Below, in pieces: positions 17,734-26,731 of a stretch of 64,000 nt of DNA. The notes under the pieces are model-generated. The model was not told where the DNA came from. It did no database searches and saw nothing but the letters and a program-made list of their open reading frames with translations. The first letter of the stretch is position 1; the number at the start of each line of letters is the position of its first letter. The stretch lies in contig DUDB01000019.1 of assembly GCA_012959525.1 (NCBI GenBank), positions 1 to 64,000 of the forward strand, written 5' to 3'. The translations under genes were made by a program, and so were the position numbers. This DNA is from Planctomycetota bacterium (GTDB lineage Bacteria; Planctomycetota; UBA1135; GCA-002686595).

Positions 17734-17739
17734 AGCCTA
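17734..17739 (-). promoter_or_regulatory. -10-like box TAGGCT before flippase gene
   Basis: TAGGCT ends 6 nt before the GTG at 17727, the same spacing as in bioB and pcrA. No Shine-Dalgarno sequence is present. Confidence 0.35.
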
Positions 17740-17781
17740 CGGGCTCAGGCCACAAAGGTCGCCCGCACTCGGCGAATGACC

Positions 17782-18870
17782 TCAGGAGGTCGCGCCGGCG
17801 GACAGGGTGGTCGGGGCCTCTTGCGCCGCGCACATCCACCGCCGCAGGGTGTCCTCGAGATCCTGGGGCTTCACCGGCTTGGGCACGAAGTCATCCATGC
17901 CCACCTCGCTGCAGCGATCCCGGTCGGCCTGATTCCCGCCCGCAGTCATGGCGATGATTGGCACGTGATTGTCACCACCGGCCTCGTCCCTGCGGATGCG
18001 AAGCGTCGTTTCCCAACCGTCCAGTACCGGCATGCGGCAATCCATGAGGATTGCAGCGATCTGCTGCTTGGCGAGGACGGCAAGAGCTTGCTCACCATGG
18101 TCGGCGACTTCACAGTGAAAGCCCAAGCGCTCAAGCAGTGCAACGGTCACCCGTTGATTGAGGGCATCGTCCTCCACAATCAGGACGGTCCCCTGGGGGG
18201 CCGCATCCGGATCTTCTGTTAGGGCTGCCTTGGATAGGGGCTCAGGGGAAAGAGCGAACGGGTGCTCGACCCCTTGTGTGTCGAGGGCACTTTCGTCCTG
18301 CAGCTTCCCCTCGGCTGGGGTGGCCTGTTGTGACCGTTTGTTGCGAATGTGCGACCAGGCAGCGGCCAAGGCCAGAATCGCAAGCGCGGCCAGGGCTAGG
18401 ACTTCGGACGTGCTCGCACGCGCGGCCCAGACGTCCGATACGTCTCGGGCGATCCAGAGGCCTCCGCCTTCCAGGCCGTGAGCGTGGGTGAGGAAGTCGC
18501 CCGCGAGACCGGAGCGAGCCAGAGAGGCGCGCACCGGTACCCGTGCCGGGAGATGACCATCGCGGTCAAACGTGGCAAAGGGTGCACCGCTGGAGTCGAA
18601 GAACACTGCACTTCGAACACGCTCTTCGCGGTGGAGTGTAGACAGAATGCGCTCCGCTTCTGGGCGATCGCGCATGATGATCGAGTCACTCCCAATCTCA
18701 CCGATGATGCGGGCCAGGCAGGCCAGCTCAGAGGAGTGGGCAGTCAACGCATTATCTTGGACGCGTACCACCTCCACGGTACCGATGGTCCCGAGGGCCA
18801 CGATCAGGCCCACGGCAAGTAGCCACCCGCGGGAGCGGGGGCGGTCGGGTTTAAGTGAGGAACGATGCAA
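17782..18870 (-). CDS. Membrane CHASE8-like sensor fused to receiver domain
   Basis: 362 residues: a first membrane segment at about 14-32, a periplasmic domain at about 35-145 with the CHASE8 pattern (IIMRDRPEAERILSTLHREERV then VFFDSSGAPFATF), a second membrane segment at about 150-170, a linker, and a receiver domain at about 228-350. The phosphorylated Asp is D277 in LMDCRMP and the conserved Lys is K331 in VPKPVKP. The HisKA and ATPase domains that normally lie between sensor and receiver in hybrid kinases are absent. The start codon appears to be TTG. A kinase acting in trans would be needed. Confidence 0.8.
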   Translation of the reverse strand: MHRSSLKPDRPRSRGWLLAVGLIVALGTIGTVEVVRVQDNALTAHSSELACLARIIGEIGSDSIIMRDRPEAERILSTLHREERVRSAVFFDSSGAPFATFDRDGHLPARVPVRASLARSGLAGDFLTHAHGLEGGGLWIARDVSDVWAARASTSEVLALAALAILALAAAWSHIRNKRSQQATPAEGKLQDESALDTQGVEHPFALSPEPLSKAALTEDPDAAPQGTVLIVEDDALNQRVTVALLERLGFHCEVADHGEQALAVLAKQQIAAILMDCRMPVLDGWETTLRIRRDEAGGDNHVPIIAMTAGGNQADRDRCSEVGMDDFVPKPVKPQDLEDTLRRWMCAAQEAPTTLSAGATS

Positions 18871-19100
18871 TGGATGGGGGGCGGCAGAGGCTGCCGTTCT
18901 TGGGTGGACTCACGATGCCAATGGGCGGAGCCCTTTCCCCTAGTTCGTCCTCGATCGCAGGCGTTCTTGAGGTTCCGGGGGTTGCTTGGCGGGGTTGGAT
19001 CCCCCTTCGGGACTGGGCGCACACGCCCCGTGCCCATTCGAGAGCCCCATTCCAAGACACCCCCCTCCTGGCTGGCCCGCTCCGGCCTGCTCGGGCTCTC

Positions 19101-20114
19101 CTACCCTCGTTTCATCCGTTCCGAGATTTCGGCGGTGAACTCGGTCGTGGAGAGTTCTCCCCCGATGTCCGCCGTGCAGATCCCGTCGGCGATGGCCCCC
19201 TTGATGGAGGTCTTCAGCGAGCGTCCCGCCTCCACTTCTCCCAGGTGACGCAACAGATTGGCGAGGGCCAAAAGCGCTGCCGTGGGGTTGGCTAGGTTCT
19301 GACCAGCGATGTCCGGAGCGGTTCCCCCAGAGGGGTCGAACATGGCGCAGGTCACGTCGCCAAGCGCATTGTAGGCGTAGGACGCGCTGTCCCCGAGCCC
19401 GACTGAACCGATCAGGCCGCAGGCAGAGTCGGACAGAAAATCACCGTACTCGTTGGGACAGACGATAACCCCGTACTCCTCGGGACGCATGATGATGCCG
19501 GCGAGAAGGGCGTCGAAGAGCTCGCGCCGATAGGGCGTGCCGGGATAGTCCTTGGCAATCCGTCCCACCGCCTCCTCGAACAGGCCATCTGTAGCCTGCT
19601 GGATCGTGTACTTGCTCGTGCTGGTGACGTTCGTGCCGCGTACCTGTGCCAGCTTGAATGCGAAGCGTGCGGCGAGCCTTGCGGGGCCGCGCTCGATCAC
19701 CCTCAGCGATACCGCCGTGTCCGATCCGATGCGACGGCCTACGTCCTCGTAGGTCCCACCGGTAGCAATGCGCACCACGTCGAGGTCTATGCTGCGCTTG
19801 AAGTTGGTGGAGATACACGGGATCGTACAAACGGGTCGGTGGATCACGGCAAACTGCAGGCGCGAGCGCAGGATCCGATTGGGGCTCTCCTCGGTCGTGG
19901 CCGTGGGGTATTTGATCGCCACGCCCACGTCACGGATGGCCTTTTCCGTTCGATCGAAGAGCGTACCGCTGTCACGTCGGCGGTTGGCGTCGGAGAGGTC
20001 GATGGGTTGAAAATCGATCTGGAACGGCAGCGTGTCGGCGATTTGGTGAACGCTCGTGGAGAGTTCGCTACTGATTCCGTCGCCTAGGATCTCGATGAGG
20101 GGATAGGTCGTCAT
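19101..20114 (-). CDS. Isocitrate/isopropylmalate dehydrogenase family protein
   Basis: 337-residue member of the NAD(P)-dependent beta-decarboxylating dehydrogenases. The metal and nucleotide sites are recognisable: NEYGDFLSDSACGLIG, then PSGGTAPDIAGQNLANPTA and a closing LLRHLG. The loop that in many relatives reads ENTEG and helps set substrate choice is here IATGGTYED, and the usual HGSAP is GGTAP. Substrate (isocitrate, isopropylmalate, tartrate or other) therefore stays open. The ATG at 20114 is chosen because the family N-terminus starts there. No partner gene is adjacent. Confidence 0.8.
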   Translation of the reverse strand: MTTYPLIEILGDGISSELSTSVHQIADTLPFQIDFQPIDLSDANRRRDSGTLFDRTEKAIRDVGVAIKYPTATTEESPNRILRSRLQFAVIHRPVCTIPCISTNFKRSIDLDVVRIATGGTYEDVGRRIGSDTAVSLRVIERGPARLAARFAFKLAQVRGTNVTSTSKYTIQQATDGLFEEAVGRIAKDYPGTPYRRELFDALLAGIIMRPEEYGVIVCPNEYGDFLSDSACGLIGSVGLGDSASYAYNALGDVTCAMFDPSGGTAPDIAGQNLANPTAALLALANLLRHLGEVEAGRSLKTSIKGAIADGICTADIGGELSTTEFTAEISERMKRG

Positions 20115-20318
20115 GGGGGAGCAAAGGGAGCGCGGAGCGTGAATGTCCAGCGTCAGGATACGCGTGCCGTCAGACCACGCCCGCCGCAGCGGGCTCCTAT
20201 TGGGGGGTCTGTCGTGTTTGTCGAAACCAACCACCGTGCCCGAGCTAGTGCGGGGAGTGGGCCGGTCCCTGTTTGAGAGCGCCCCGGGCGTTACACTGAC
20301 GCCGCCTGAACTCCGAGC

Positions 20319-22094
20319 ATGATCCCTCTCCGCCAGCGAACCCTCCTGATTTTGCTCTTCGTGGCTCTCGCGACGGGCGGGGTTGTCATCCAGGCGGTAC
20401 TACAGCCGGACCTTGCGCCCCAAGAGCCTGGGGATCTGAGGGGAGCCCAGAAACCAGACCCAGCCATCGCTGGCCCCTCCGAGCCCCTGTCCCCGCTCAT
20501 GCAGGCACCCGAGGAGGTGCGTGATGTGGGCGCGCAGGGAACGACGGTGATCCATCCGCTCAAGGTGGAACTCACGCTGCTTAAGCAGGGCTCCATCGAT
20601 GCCCTGGGTGGCATTCAGCCCGTGGGCAGCGGAGCCTCGGCGCGAATCAAGGGGAACCTCCTGGGCAGTCGGGGTGAGCCGGAGGTCGGGACCGTGACCT
20701 TTACCGCGGGAGCCAACCGTGGCCGTGTGCTTGAGACCGATTCCACCGGCCATTTCGGGGCCTCCGATCTGTATCAAGGGCTCTCAATTGTGCTCGTGGA
20801 GAGCGCTAGGGGGATTCGCTCGGAGCGCGAGGTGATGCTGAGGCAGCTCGCCACTTCGAGCCTGGTCGTCTCCTTGGGCCGAGGAGAAGCCTGTGTGGTG
20901 CGGGGCTTCGTGCGGGATCGGGCCGGGGAACCCATCGGCCAGGCCAAGGTACGGATGGATGCGCAGGAGGCCTTCAGCGATGACCTCGGAGAGTTCTTCT
21001 TCCCACGCATCTCGCCCGGAAAGATCCTGGTGGTGGTGACCAAGGAGGGACGAGCCAGCTATCGCGAGAAGCTCAACATCCCGCGCAATGGTGCGATCAA
21101 GCGCGACAAGCTGACCTTCACCCTGGATGAGGGCGTCTCGCTGACGCTTAGCGTGGAGGGTCTGGTGGGGTCGAACGCACCATCTCAGGCGTACCTGTTT
21201 CCCATTGGCGTGCAGCGCGTCAATGCCATCCGGGGGCAGCGTACCTATCCATGGCACCTGGTGAACCCGATCGAGATTCAACCAGGGAGGTCCGTTCAGG
21301 TGGATGGTCTGCCCCCAGGGCACGTGAGCCTGATGATCTTCCACCCTGGCGCGACAGGTTCGCCTGCTCTGGTGAACAAGAAACTGTTCGCGGGGCGCAG
21401 CAATCACCATGGGTTTGTGCTCAAGAAGGCGCCCTCGCTGCGCGGTCAGGTCACCATGTCCGACGGTTCACCCGCGGCGCGGGCCACTGTGGGGCTCGAT
21501 GCGCCCGACGTGGGTTTGGCCACGACCAAGGTTATGCAACAGAAGTTCACTCACAACCTGAGCATGGTTCTGCCGCCTCTTCCCGCCGGTCGCCAGCGAA
21601 TGGAGTGTGATGAGAATGGGCGCTTCACGTTGACGCTCCATCCCACAATCTCCAAGGGCTACTACCTGAGCGCCCTGAGCGCGGACGGTACCCAGGAGGC
21701 GAGGCGCAGCGTGCGTGCTGAGTCAGGCGAGGCGGACCTGGTCCTGAAGGAGATACGGCGTGCCTCGGGATCCCTGGAGATCGGCTTAGCCGGACGGTTC
21801 CAGGGATTGCCGGTGAAGGTCACGATCAAGGGCAAGCCCGGTGAGGTGACCATGCTGGACCCTGCGGATGCACTTGTGATCGACGGCCTGGAGCCGGGGG
21901 TTTGGCGCGCGGAGATCTGGTGGAATTACGACTGCTTGGAGCGGGCACGCCAAATCGAGGTGGAGCCCGATGGAAGGACCTCCTTGGGGGTCGTCTTGCC
22001 CATCGGAGCTTTGGAAGGTCAGAGCGCCGAAGAGCGGAGTCGGTCGGGATTGTCAGGCCCCGGTGGAGGTTCCACCCCGCCCGACGGCCGATAG
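20319..22094 (+). CDS. Membrane-anchored protein with carboxypeptidase-regulatory-like domains
   Basis: 591 residues. An uncleaved or cleaved signal segment LLILLFVALATGGVVIQ is followed by several beta-sandwich domains of the carboxypeptidase-regulatory-like type. The clearest is at about 190-245 (VRGFVRDRAGEPIGQAKV, then DDLGEFFFPRISPGK); similar segments start near 108 (ARIKGNLLGSRGEPEV) and 380 (LRGQVTMSDGSPAARATV). Such domains usually mediate binding in exported proteins. No catalytic motif was seen. TACACT lies 21 nt upstream of the ATG. Its role is unknown. Confidence 0.7.
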   Translation: MIPLRQRTLLILLFVALATGGVVIQAVLQPDLAPQEPGDLRGAQKPDPAIAGPSEPLSPLMQAPEEVRDVGAQGTTVIHPLKVELTLLKQGSIDALGGIQPVGSGASARIKGNLLGSRGEPEVGTVTFTAGANRGRVLETDSTGHFGASDLYQGLSIVLVESARGIRSEREVMLRQLATSSLVVSLGRGEACVVRGFVRDRAGEPIGQAKVRMDAQEAFSDDLGEFFFPRISPGKILVVVTKEGRASYREKLNIPRNGAIKRDKLTFTLDEGVSLTLSVEGLVGSNAPSQAYLFPIGVQRVNAIRGQRTYPWHLVNPIEIQPGRSVQVDGLPPGHVSLMIFHPGATGSPALVNKKLFAGRSNHHGFVLKKAPSLRGQVTMSDGSPAARATVGLDAPDVGLATTKVMQQKFTHNLSMVLPPLPAGRQRMECDENGRFTLTLHPTISKGYYLSALSADGTQEARRSVRAESGEADLVLKEIRRASGSLEIGLAGRFQGLPVKVTIKGKPGEVTMLDPADALVIDGLEPGVWRAEIWWNYDCLERARQIEVEPDGRTSLGVVLPIGALEGQSAEERSRSGLSGPGGGSTPPDGR

Positions 22095-22131
22095 TCCAAG
22101 GGAGGCGCACGGGGCGTAGGGGAACGCTACC

Positions 22132-23706
22132 ATGGGCTGCCAAGCCCTCTCGCTCAGAACGCCCCAGCCATTGAAGACCCTTACCCTCGACGGAACCTCC
22201 CTGACCCTGGAAGACCTCGCGCCTCTGGTGCGAGGCGAGGATCTGCGTCTGCGCATTACCCGTGAAGCGCGTGCCGCCGTCCGTCACTCGCGCAAGTTCG
22301 TGGACGAAATCGTACGACGCGGGGAGGTGGTCTACGGTGTGAGTACGGGGTTTGGAAAGCTCAAGAGCCAAGCCATCGACCCCGGCGACCTGGCTGAGCT
22401 GCAGGCCAACCTGATCCTGAGCCACTGCGTGGGTGTGGGAGAGCCCATGCCCCTGGAAGAGGTCCGAATTGCCCAGGTCCTGCGACTGAACAGTCTTCTC
22501 CGGGGCTATTCGGGGGTGCGCCCCTCTCTAGTGGACGCGCTCATCCGCATCTTCAACGCGGGTTTCATTCCCGAGGTCCCCAGGCAGGGATCCGTGGGTG
22601 CCAGCGGAGACCTGGCCCCCCTGTCCCACATGGCGGCTGCCTACATGGGGTACGGTCATGCCTGGGTCAACGGCAAGCGCCGCAAGTCGCGCGCAGCCTT
22701 GAAGATCATCGGTGAGAAGCCCCTGGAATTCGCTGCCAAGGAAGGGCTGGCCCTGATCAACGGAACGGAGATCATGAAGGCCACTGGCGTGGTCACGGTG
22801 CTTGGCGCCCAGAACCTCTCACGGGCGGCCGATGCCGTCGCCTCGTTGACCCTCGAGGCGTTACTGGGCAGCGCCAATCCCTTTCAAGCCATCCTGGCGG
22901 ACATCAAGGACAACGATGGTCAACGCCGGACCTCGGCCAACATCCGTCGCTGCCTGGCCAGCTCTCGCGTTCTCAAGTCCCACGTCTCGTGTGATCGCGT
23001 ACAGGATCCATACTCGCTGCGTTGCATCCCACAGATTCACGGCGCCTTCAAGACGGCCCTCGAGCACGTGGCGTCGGTACTCAGCTCAGAGCTGAACGCG
23101 ATCACAGACAATCCCATCATTGATCCCAAGAGCGGCGACGTCTTCAGCGCGGGCATGTTTCATGGCCAGCCCCTGTCCGTGATTCAGGACTACCTGGGCC
23201 TATCGCTCGCCACTATCGCCAACGTCTCCGAGAGACGTATCGAACAGCTTGTGAACCCGGACCTCTCGCACCTGCCGGCCTTCCTCGCCACCAAGCCGGG
23301 TCTGCACTCGGGTTTGATGATTGCCCAGTACACGGCGGCTGCCCTGGCCAGCGAGAACAAGGTGCTGGCTCATCCAGCTTCCGTCGACACCATTCCCACG
23401 AGCGCCAACCAGGAGGATCACGTCTCCATGGGCGTGACGGCCGTACGCAAGGCGCACTCGATCCTGACCAACTGTGAACAGGTCGTGGCCATCGAGTGGA
23501 TCTGCGCAGCACAGGCCCGGGAGTTCAACTCCGAGGTCCGAGCAGGCAAGGGTGCCCAGGCGGCTCACGACTTCTTGCGCGAGCACGTACCGGCTCTGGA
23601 TGGGGACCGCTATCTGCACCCCGACCTGATCACGGCCCGCGACCTGTTGAAGGATGGGCAGCTGGTGACCGCCGTCGTGCGCGCCGTCAAGAAGCTTGAG
23701 GCTTAG
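22132..23706 (+). CDS. hutH: Histidine ammonia-lyase
   Basis: 524 residues. It removes ammonia from histidine to give urocanate, the first step of histidine degradation. The MIO cofactor forms from Ala157-Ser158-Gly159 (GASGDLAPL). YGVSTGFGK and NQEDHVSMG are the other family marks. The substrate-selectivity pair is Ser-His in NLILSHCVGVG, which favours histidine over tyrosine or phenylalanine. The next enzyme, hutU, lies about 9 kb away with the oxidoreductase genes between; hutI and hutG are not in the window. Its last 20 nt overlap the convergent cytochrome gene. Confidence 0.95.
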   Translation: MGCQALSLRTPQPLKTLTLDGTSLTLEDLAPLVRGEDLRLRITREARAAVRHSRKFVDEIVRRGEVVYGVSTGFGKLKSQAIDPGDLAELQANLILSHCVGVGEPMPLEEVRIAQVLRLNSLLRGYSGVRPSLVDALIRIFNAGFIPEVPRQGSVGASGDLAPLSHMAAAYMGYGHAWVNGKRRKSRAALKIIGEKPLEFAAKEGLALINGTEIMKATGVVTVLGAQNLSRAADAVASLTLEALLGSANPFQAILADIKDNDGQRRTSANIRRCLASSRVLKSHVSCDRVQDPYSLRCIPQIHGAFKTALEHVASVLSSELNAITDNPIIDPKSGDVFSAGMFHGQPLSVIQDYLGLSLATIANVSERRIEQLVNPDLSHLPAFLATKPGLHSGLMIAQYTAAALASENKVLAHPASVDTIPTSANQEDHVSMGVTAVRKAHSILTNCEQVVAIEWICAAQAREFNSEVRAGKGAQAAHDFLREHVPALDGDRYLHPDLITARDLLKDGQLVTAVVRAVKKLEA

Positions 23707-24484
23707 CTTTCGGGTCTGAGCACCAGAGCTCACAGAGGACTAGGAGCCCGATCAGGACCATGGCGCCTGCGTGGGCCAGACCGCCCAGCACGATAAGAAA
23801 GACGAAGCTGGCGGACTCACGGGCCAGCCACCAGGCGGCCAGGTCGAACAGCAGTCCGCCGCTTGCCGCGAGGGCGAGGCCTCCCTTCAGGCGCGGACTG
23901 AAGCGTGTGGCGAAGATCAGGCCCACAAGCAACAGGGTGATCGTTGCCAGACCCAGGGAGTGGGCATGGGTCGAGGCGATCAGGAGTTTGATGTCCGACG
24001 GGGATATCTCGCGGCTGAAGGCGACGGCCCGGATGTCGTCCAGGTACTCGAGATGGGGTTCGGCCCTCAGCTCCGCGTCCGCCGTTCTGGAGTGGCAGCC
24101 GACGCACGATGCGTCGAGTAGATCAGCGGGGACCTCGTCCCCCAGGTCCAGGTTGTCCCAGTTGGGAACGATCTTGTCGGCATCTCCCTCAAGCCACTGC
24201 AGAAGCGCCTTCTTGGCCCAGTCTTCCAGCGGCTCTTGTCCGTCCAGCTCGCCAGGGTGATCGGCGTTCAGGGCAAGAAGCAAGGGCGCCTCGCTGTTGA
24301 CTCCGTGGTACGCCCCCTCGATGTCGGTCATGGACAGACCCTCCCGCCCGTCCCGATTCTGGTGGTGCTCGCTCATGTGCAAGCCGGAGACCAGGTAGCC
24401 GCCCAGGACGACGACGATCAGAAACGAGAGCGAGAGGCGCGCGGCCAGGGGTAGGTGGCGCAGACGCAGGGGGAGGTTCGACAT
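23687..24484 (-). CDS. Multi-span membrane protein with one c-type haem site
   Basis: 265 residues. A first membrane segment (residues 18-34) is followed by a soluble region that carries CVGCH (Cys127, Cys130, His131), a single covalent haem c site, and then by about four membrane segments from residue 170 to 255. The haem region should face the periplasm. It ends the MocA-ApbE-MocA run, starting 10 nt after the previous stop, so it may receive electrons linked to those enzymes. I know of no named family with this arrangement. Confidence 0.75.
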   Translation of the reverse strand: MSNLPLRLRHLPLAARLSLSFLIVVVLGGYLVSGLHMSEHHQNRDGREGLSMTDIEGAYHGVNSEAPLLLALNADHPGELDGQEPLEDWAKKALLQWLEGDADKIVPNWDNLDLGDEVPADLLDASCVGCHSRTADAELRAEPHLEYLDDIRAVAFSREISPSDIKLLIASTHAHSLGLATITLLLVGLIFATRFSPRLKGGLALAASGGLLFDLAAWWLARESASFVFLIVLGGLAHAGAMVLIGLLVLCELWCSDPKAKPQAS

Positions 24485-24494
24485 GGGAGTTCGG

Positions 24495-25730
24495 CTACTC
24501 GAGACTGAAGTCCGTCTCAGGGATGGCTACTTCAGCGCCGGTGCGAATGGCTTCGGCGGCGCGGATGGCCACCGCAGCTGCGCGCAGGCCTTCCTCAGCA
24601 GAGCAACAGGGCTCGCCATCTTCACCAACCGCCACGAAGAAATTCTCCAGGGCGTAGTAGAGCGGCGGGTGGGGGAGCCCGATGCCCTCTTTCAGCTTGC
24701 CCTGCGCGGCGAGCTCGGTTGCCCCGGCGATGAGGATGATCCCCTCGTCCTGATGGAATTGTTGGCGCGTGGCGTAGACCTCCCACTCAAAGGTGGTGGC
24801 GTCAGCCTCCTTGAACATCCAGGCGTGGGTCCCGGCGAGCTTGACCGTGCCCATCGTGCCGGCCAGGAGGGAGTACTCGCCTTCGAATGACGTGCCGAGC
24901 GAGGCCTCCCACTGACTGCGGACACCGCCGGGGAACTGGAACTCACAGTGCACAGTATCCGCCACCTTCCGGCCGTCCTTCCAGATCAGGATCTCGCCCG
25001 AACCGCGAACGGAAGTTGGGTACTGGCTGGTGAACCAGTGCAGTACGTCAAAATGATGGGTACCCACCTCACCCACGAGGCCCAGGGAGATTTCCGGGTC
25101 AAGGCGCCAGTTGAGGAACTTGTCCCGCGCCGGGTCCGAGGTGGGTGTGCGCCAGGAGGTCTTCTTCTTGAACTGGCTCCGCAGACTCAGCGTGTCCCGG
25201 ATGGCACCCGTGCGGACGAACGAGCGTGCCAGGCTGTAGACCGGATTGGCTCGGCCCGCCATGCCCGTCTGGAATTTGCCGCTGGCAGCCCGGGCTGCGC
25301 GAGCGATGGCCTTGGCGTCTTCCAGCGTGTGTGCCAGGGGGGCCTCGCAGTACACGTGCTTGCCCGCATCGAGGGCGTCCTCGCAGAGGCTGCGGTGCTG
25401 GTGCGTCGGCGTCGCGATGATGACCGCATCGAGCTGGGCCTCCGACTCCAGCATGGCCTTGTGATCGGAGTAGAGCGTGGCCTCTGGTGCGCGCCTCTTG
25501 GCGCCGGACAGGCGCCGGCCGTCACTGTCGCAGACCGCGCCGAGGGTGACGTCATCGAACTTGCCCAACTCGCCCATGATCGCCCGACCCTGGCGTCCTG
25601 CACCAATCAGGCCCACGCGCAGCGGGGCGTTCAATGGGCGAGGGGTGGCGGAGAGGTCGGGTTGAAAGGCGAATGCTGCCGCAGCGCCAGCGGCGCCCTT
25701 GAGGAATGATCGTCGGTCGGGAGTGGTCAT
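24495..25730 (-). CDS. Tat-exported Gfo/Idh/MocA oxidoreductase
   Basis: 411 residues. A twin-arginine signal (RRSFLKG then a hydrophobic Ala-rich stretch) leads to a Rossmann domain with GLIGAGRQG and the C-terminal substrate domain. The family EKP motif, whose Lys contacts substrate and cofactor, reads EAP here (YCEAPLAHT), and HFDVLHWF supplies the usual histidine region. The gene overlaps apbE by 4 nt. Exported family members typically keep NAD(H) tightly bound and oxidise or interconvert sugars. The EAP change may alter chemistry; substrate unknown. Confidence 0.88.
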   Translation of the reverse strand: MTTPDRRSFLKGAAGAAAAFAFQPDLSATPRPLNAPLRVGLIGAGRQGRAIMGELGKFDDVTLGAVCDSDGRRLSGAKRRAPEATLYSDHKAMLESEAQLDAVIIATPTHQHRSLCEDALDAGKHVYCEAPLAHTLEDAKAIARAARAASGKFQTGMAGRANPVYSLARSFVRTGAIRDTLSLRSQFKKKTSWRTPTSDPARDKFLNWRLDPEISLGLVGEVGTHHFDVLHWFTSQYPTSVRGSGEILIWKDGRKVADTVHCEFQFPGGVRSQWEASLGTSFEGEYSLLAGTMGTVKLAGTHAWMFKEADATTFEWEVYATRQQFHQDEGIILIAGATELAAQGKLKEGIGLPHPPLYYALENFFVAVGEDGEPCCSAEEGLRAAAVAIRAAEAIRTGAEVAIPETDFSLE

Positions 25731-26722
25731 ACGGTTTGGAGAGGTGTCGCCTGGCGGGATTGGGGGATGTCACAGAACCCACTGGGGCTCGTGCGCGTGA
25801 TACGAGGTCTGTGGTGCCAGTGGGTCGGAACGCGTTCGCCCTCCGCTTCGGTCATGCCGATGAGGGACTCCATGTGGGGGGGCAGTCCCTTCGGGTCGGG
25901 GTTCACCAACAGAGCGGTGGACCAGGCATCCGCCTCGGCTGCGCACCGGGAGAGGGTGGCGGCGACCAGCGCTCCCTGGACGGGCAGGCCCTGGCGCGGA
26001 TCGAGAACGTGGTCTACTCGCCGCCCTTCGTGCTGCACCGAGCGGGCGCCCGGGGCGGACACGGCCAGGCAGTCATCGCGAAGGAGCACCCGCGGAGCAT
26101 TGGGGCCCGAGCCCAGGGCTATGGGCCAGCCCTCGCGTCCTCGGGGTTGGCCGATGGCGGCGATCGTGCTCGTCCCACCGTGCAGTAGGGCACGAGTGAT
26201 GCCCGCGTCGCGCAGGACTTCGATGGCAAGGTCGAGGGCATATCCCTTGGCGATGCCTCCCAGGTCGAGTGCCGTACCGGGGGCCGTGAAGGCGACGCGG
26301 CAAGGATCGGCCAGGAGTTCCACGCGCCCTTTCCAGCCCACCTGCTCTCGTGCTTCTTCGAGAGTGACAAGAGGGGTCGTGGCCTTGTCATCGTGGAGCT
26401 TGTAGGCCCGCATCAGCGGCGCCACCGTGGGATCGAAGGAGCCACCCGTGGCCTCGCAGACTTGTGCGCACAACTCGAATAGGGCGAAGGTGTCCGGGTC
26501 CACTCTTACGGGCTGGTCAGCTGCATTGCGTTGGATGTGGGACAGCAGGCTGTCGCGCCTGAAGAGGGAGAGCTTGGCGTCGACCAGCTCCACCTCGGCC
26601 AGGGCCACCTCCCCTGCTGCGCGCAGATGGGCTTCGGCACCGGGTCCATCATCATCGCCTTCGAGAACGAGCTCAAAGCGCGTCCCCATGGCGTGCAATG
26701 CTAATCGCACGAGCATGCTCAC
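25727..26722 (-). CDS. apbE: FAD:protein FMN transferase (ApbE family)
   Basis: 331 residues. It attaches FMN covalently to a Thr or Ser of target flavoproteins. The diagnostic FAD and Mg sites are GTALDLGGIAKGYALD in the middle and AEADAWSTALLV near the end, with HVLDPRQGLP before it. ApbE proteins are usually periplasmic lipoproteins; here no signal peptide is visible at the start (MSMLVRLALHAMGTRFELV), so it may work in the cytoplasm or the start may be misjudged. It sits between two Tat-exported MocA genes with overlaps or 9-nt gaps. GTG start at 26722, alternative ATG at 26716. Confidence 0.9.
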   Translation of the reverse strand: MSMLVRLALHAMGTRFELVLEGDDDGPGAEAHLRAAGEVALAEVELVDAKLSLFRRDSLLSHIQRNAADQPVRVDPDTFALFELCAQVCEATGGSFDPTVAPLMRAYKLHDDKATTPLVTLEEAREQVGWKGRVELLADPCRVAFTAPGTALDLGGIAKGYALDLAIEVLRDAGITRALLHGGTSTIAAIGQPRGREGWPIALGSGPNAPRVLLRDDCLAVSAPGARSVQHEGRRVDHVLDPRQGLPVQGALVAATLSRCAAEADAWSTALLVNPDPKGLPPHMESLIGMTEAEGERVPTHWHHRPRITRTSPSGFCDIPQSRQATPLQTV

Positions 26723-26731
26723 TTGGTGGCC

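Noticed and set aside
23687-23706. Misannotated ends of hutH and the haem protein because of a 20-nt overlap
   Set aside because: Both reading frames keep their family or compositional character to the stop, so a short convergent overlap is accepted.
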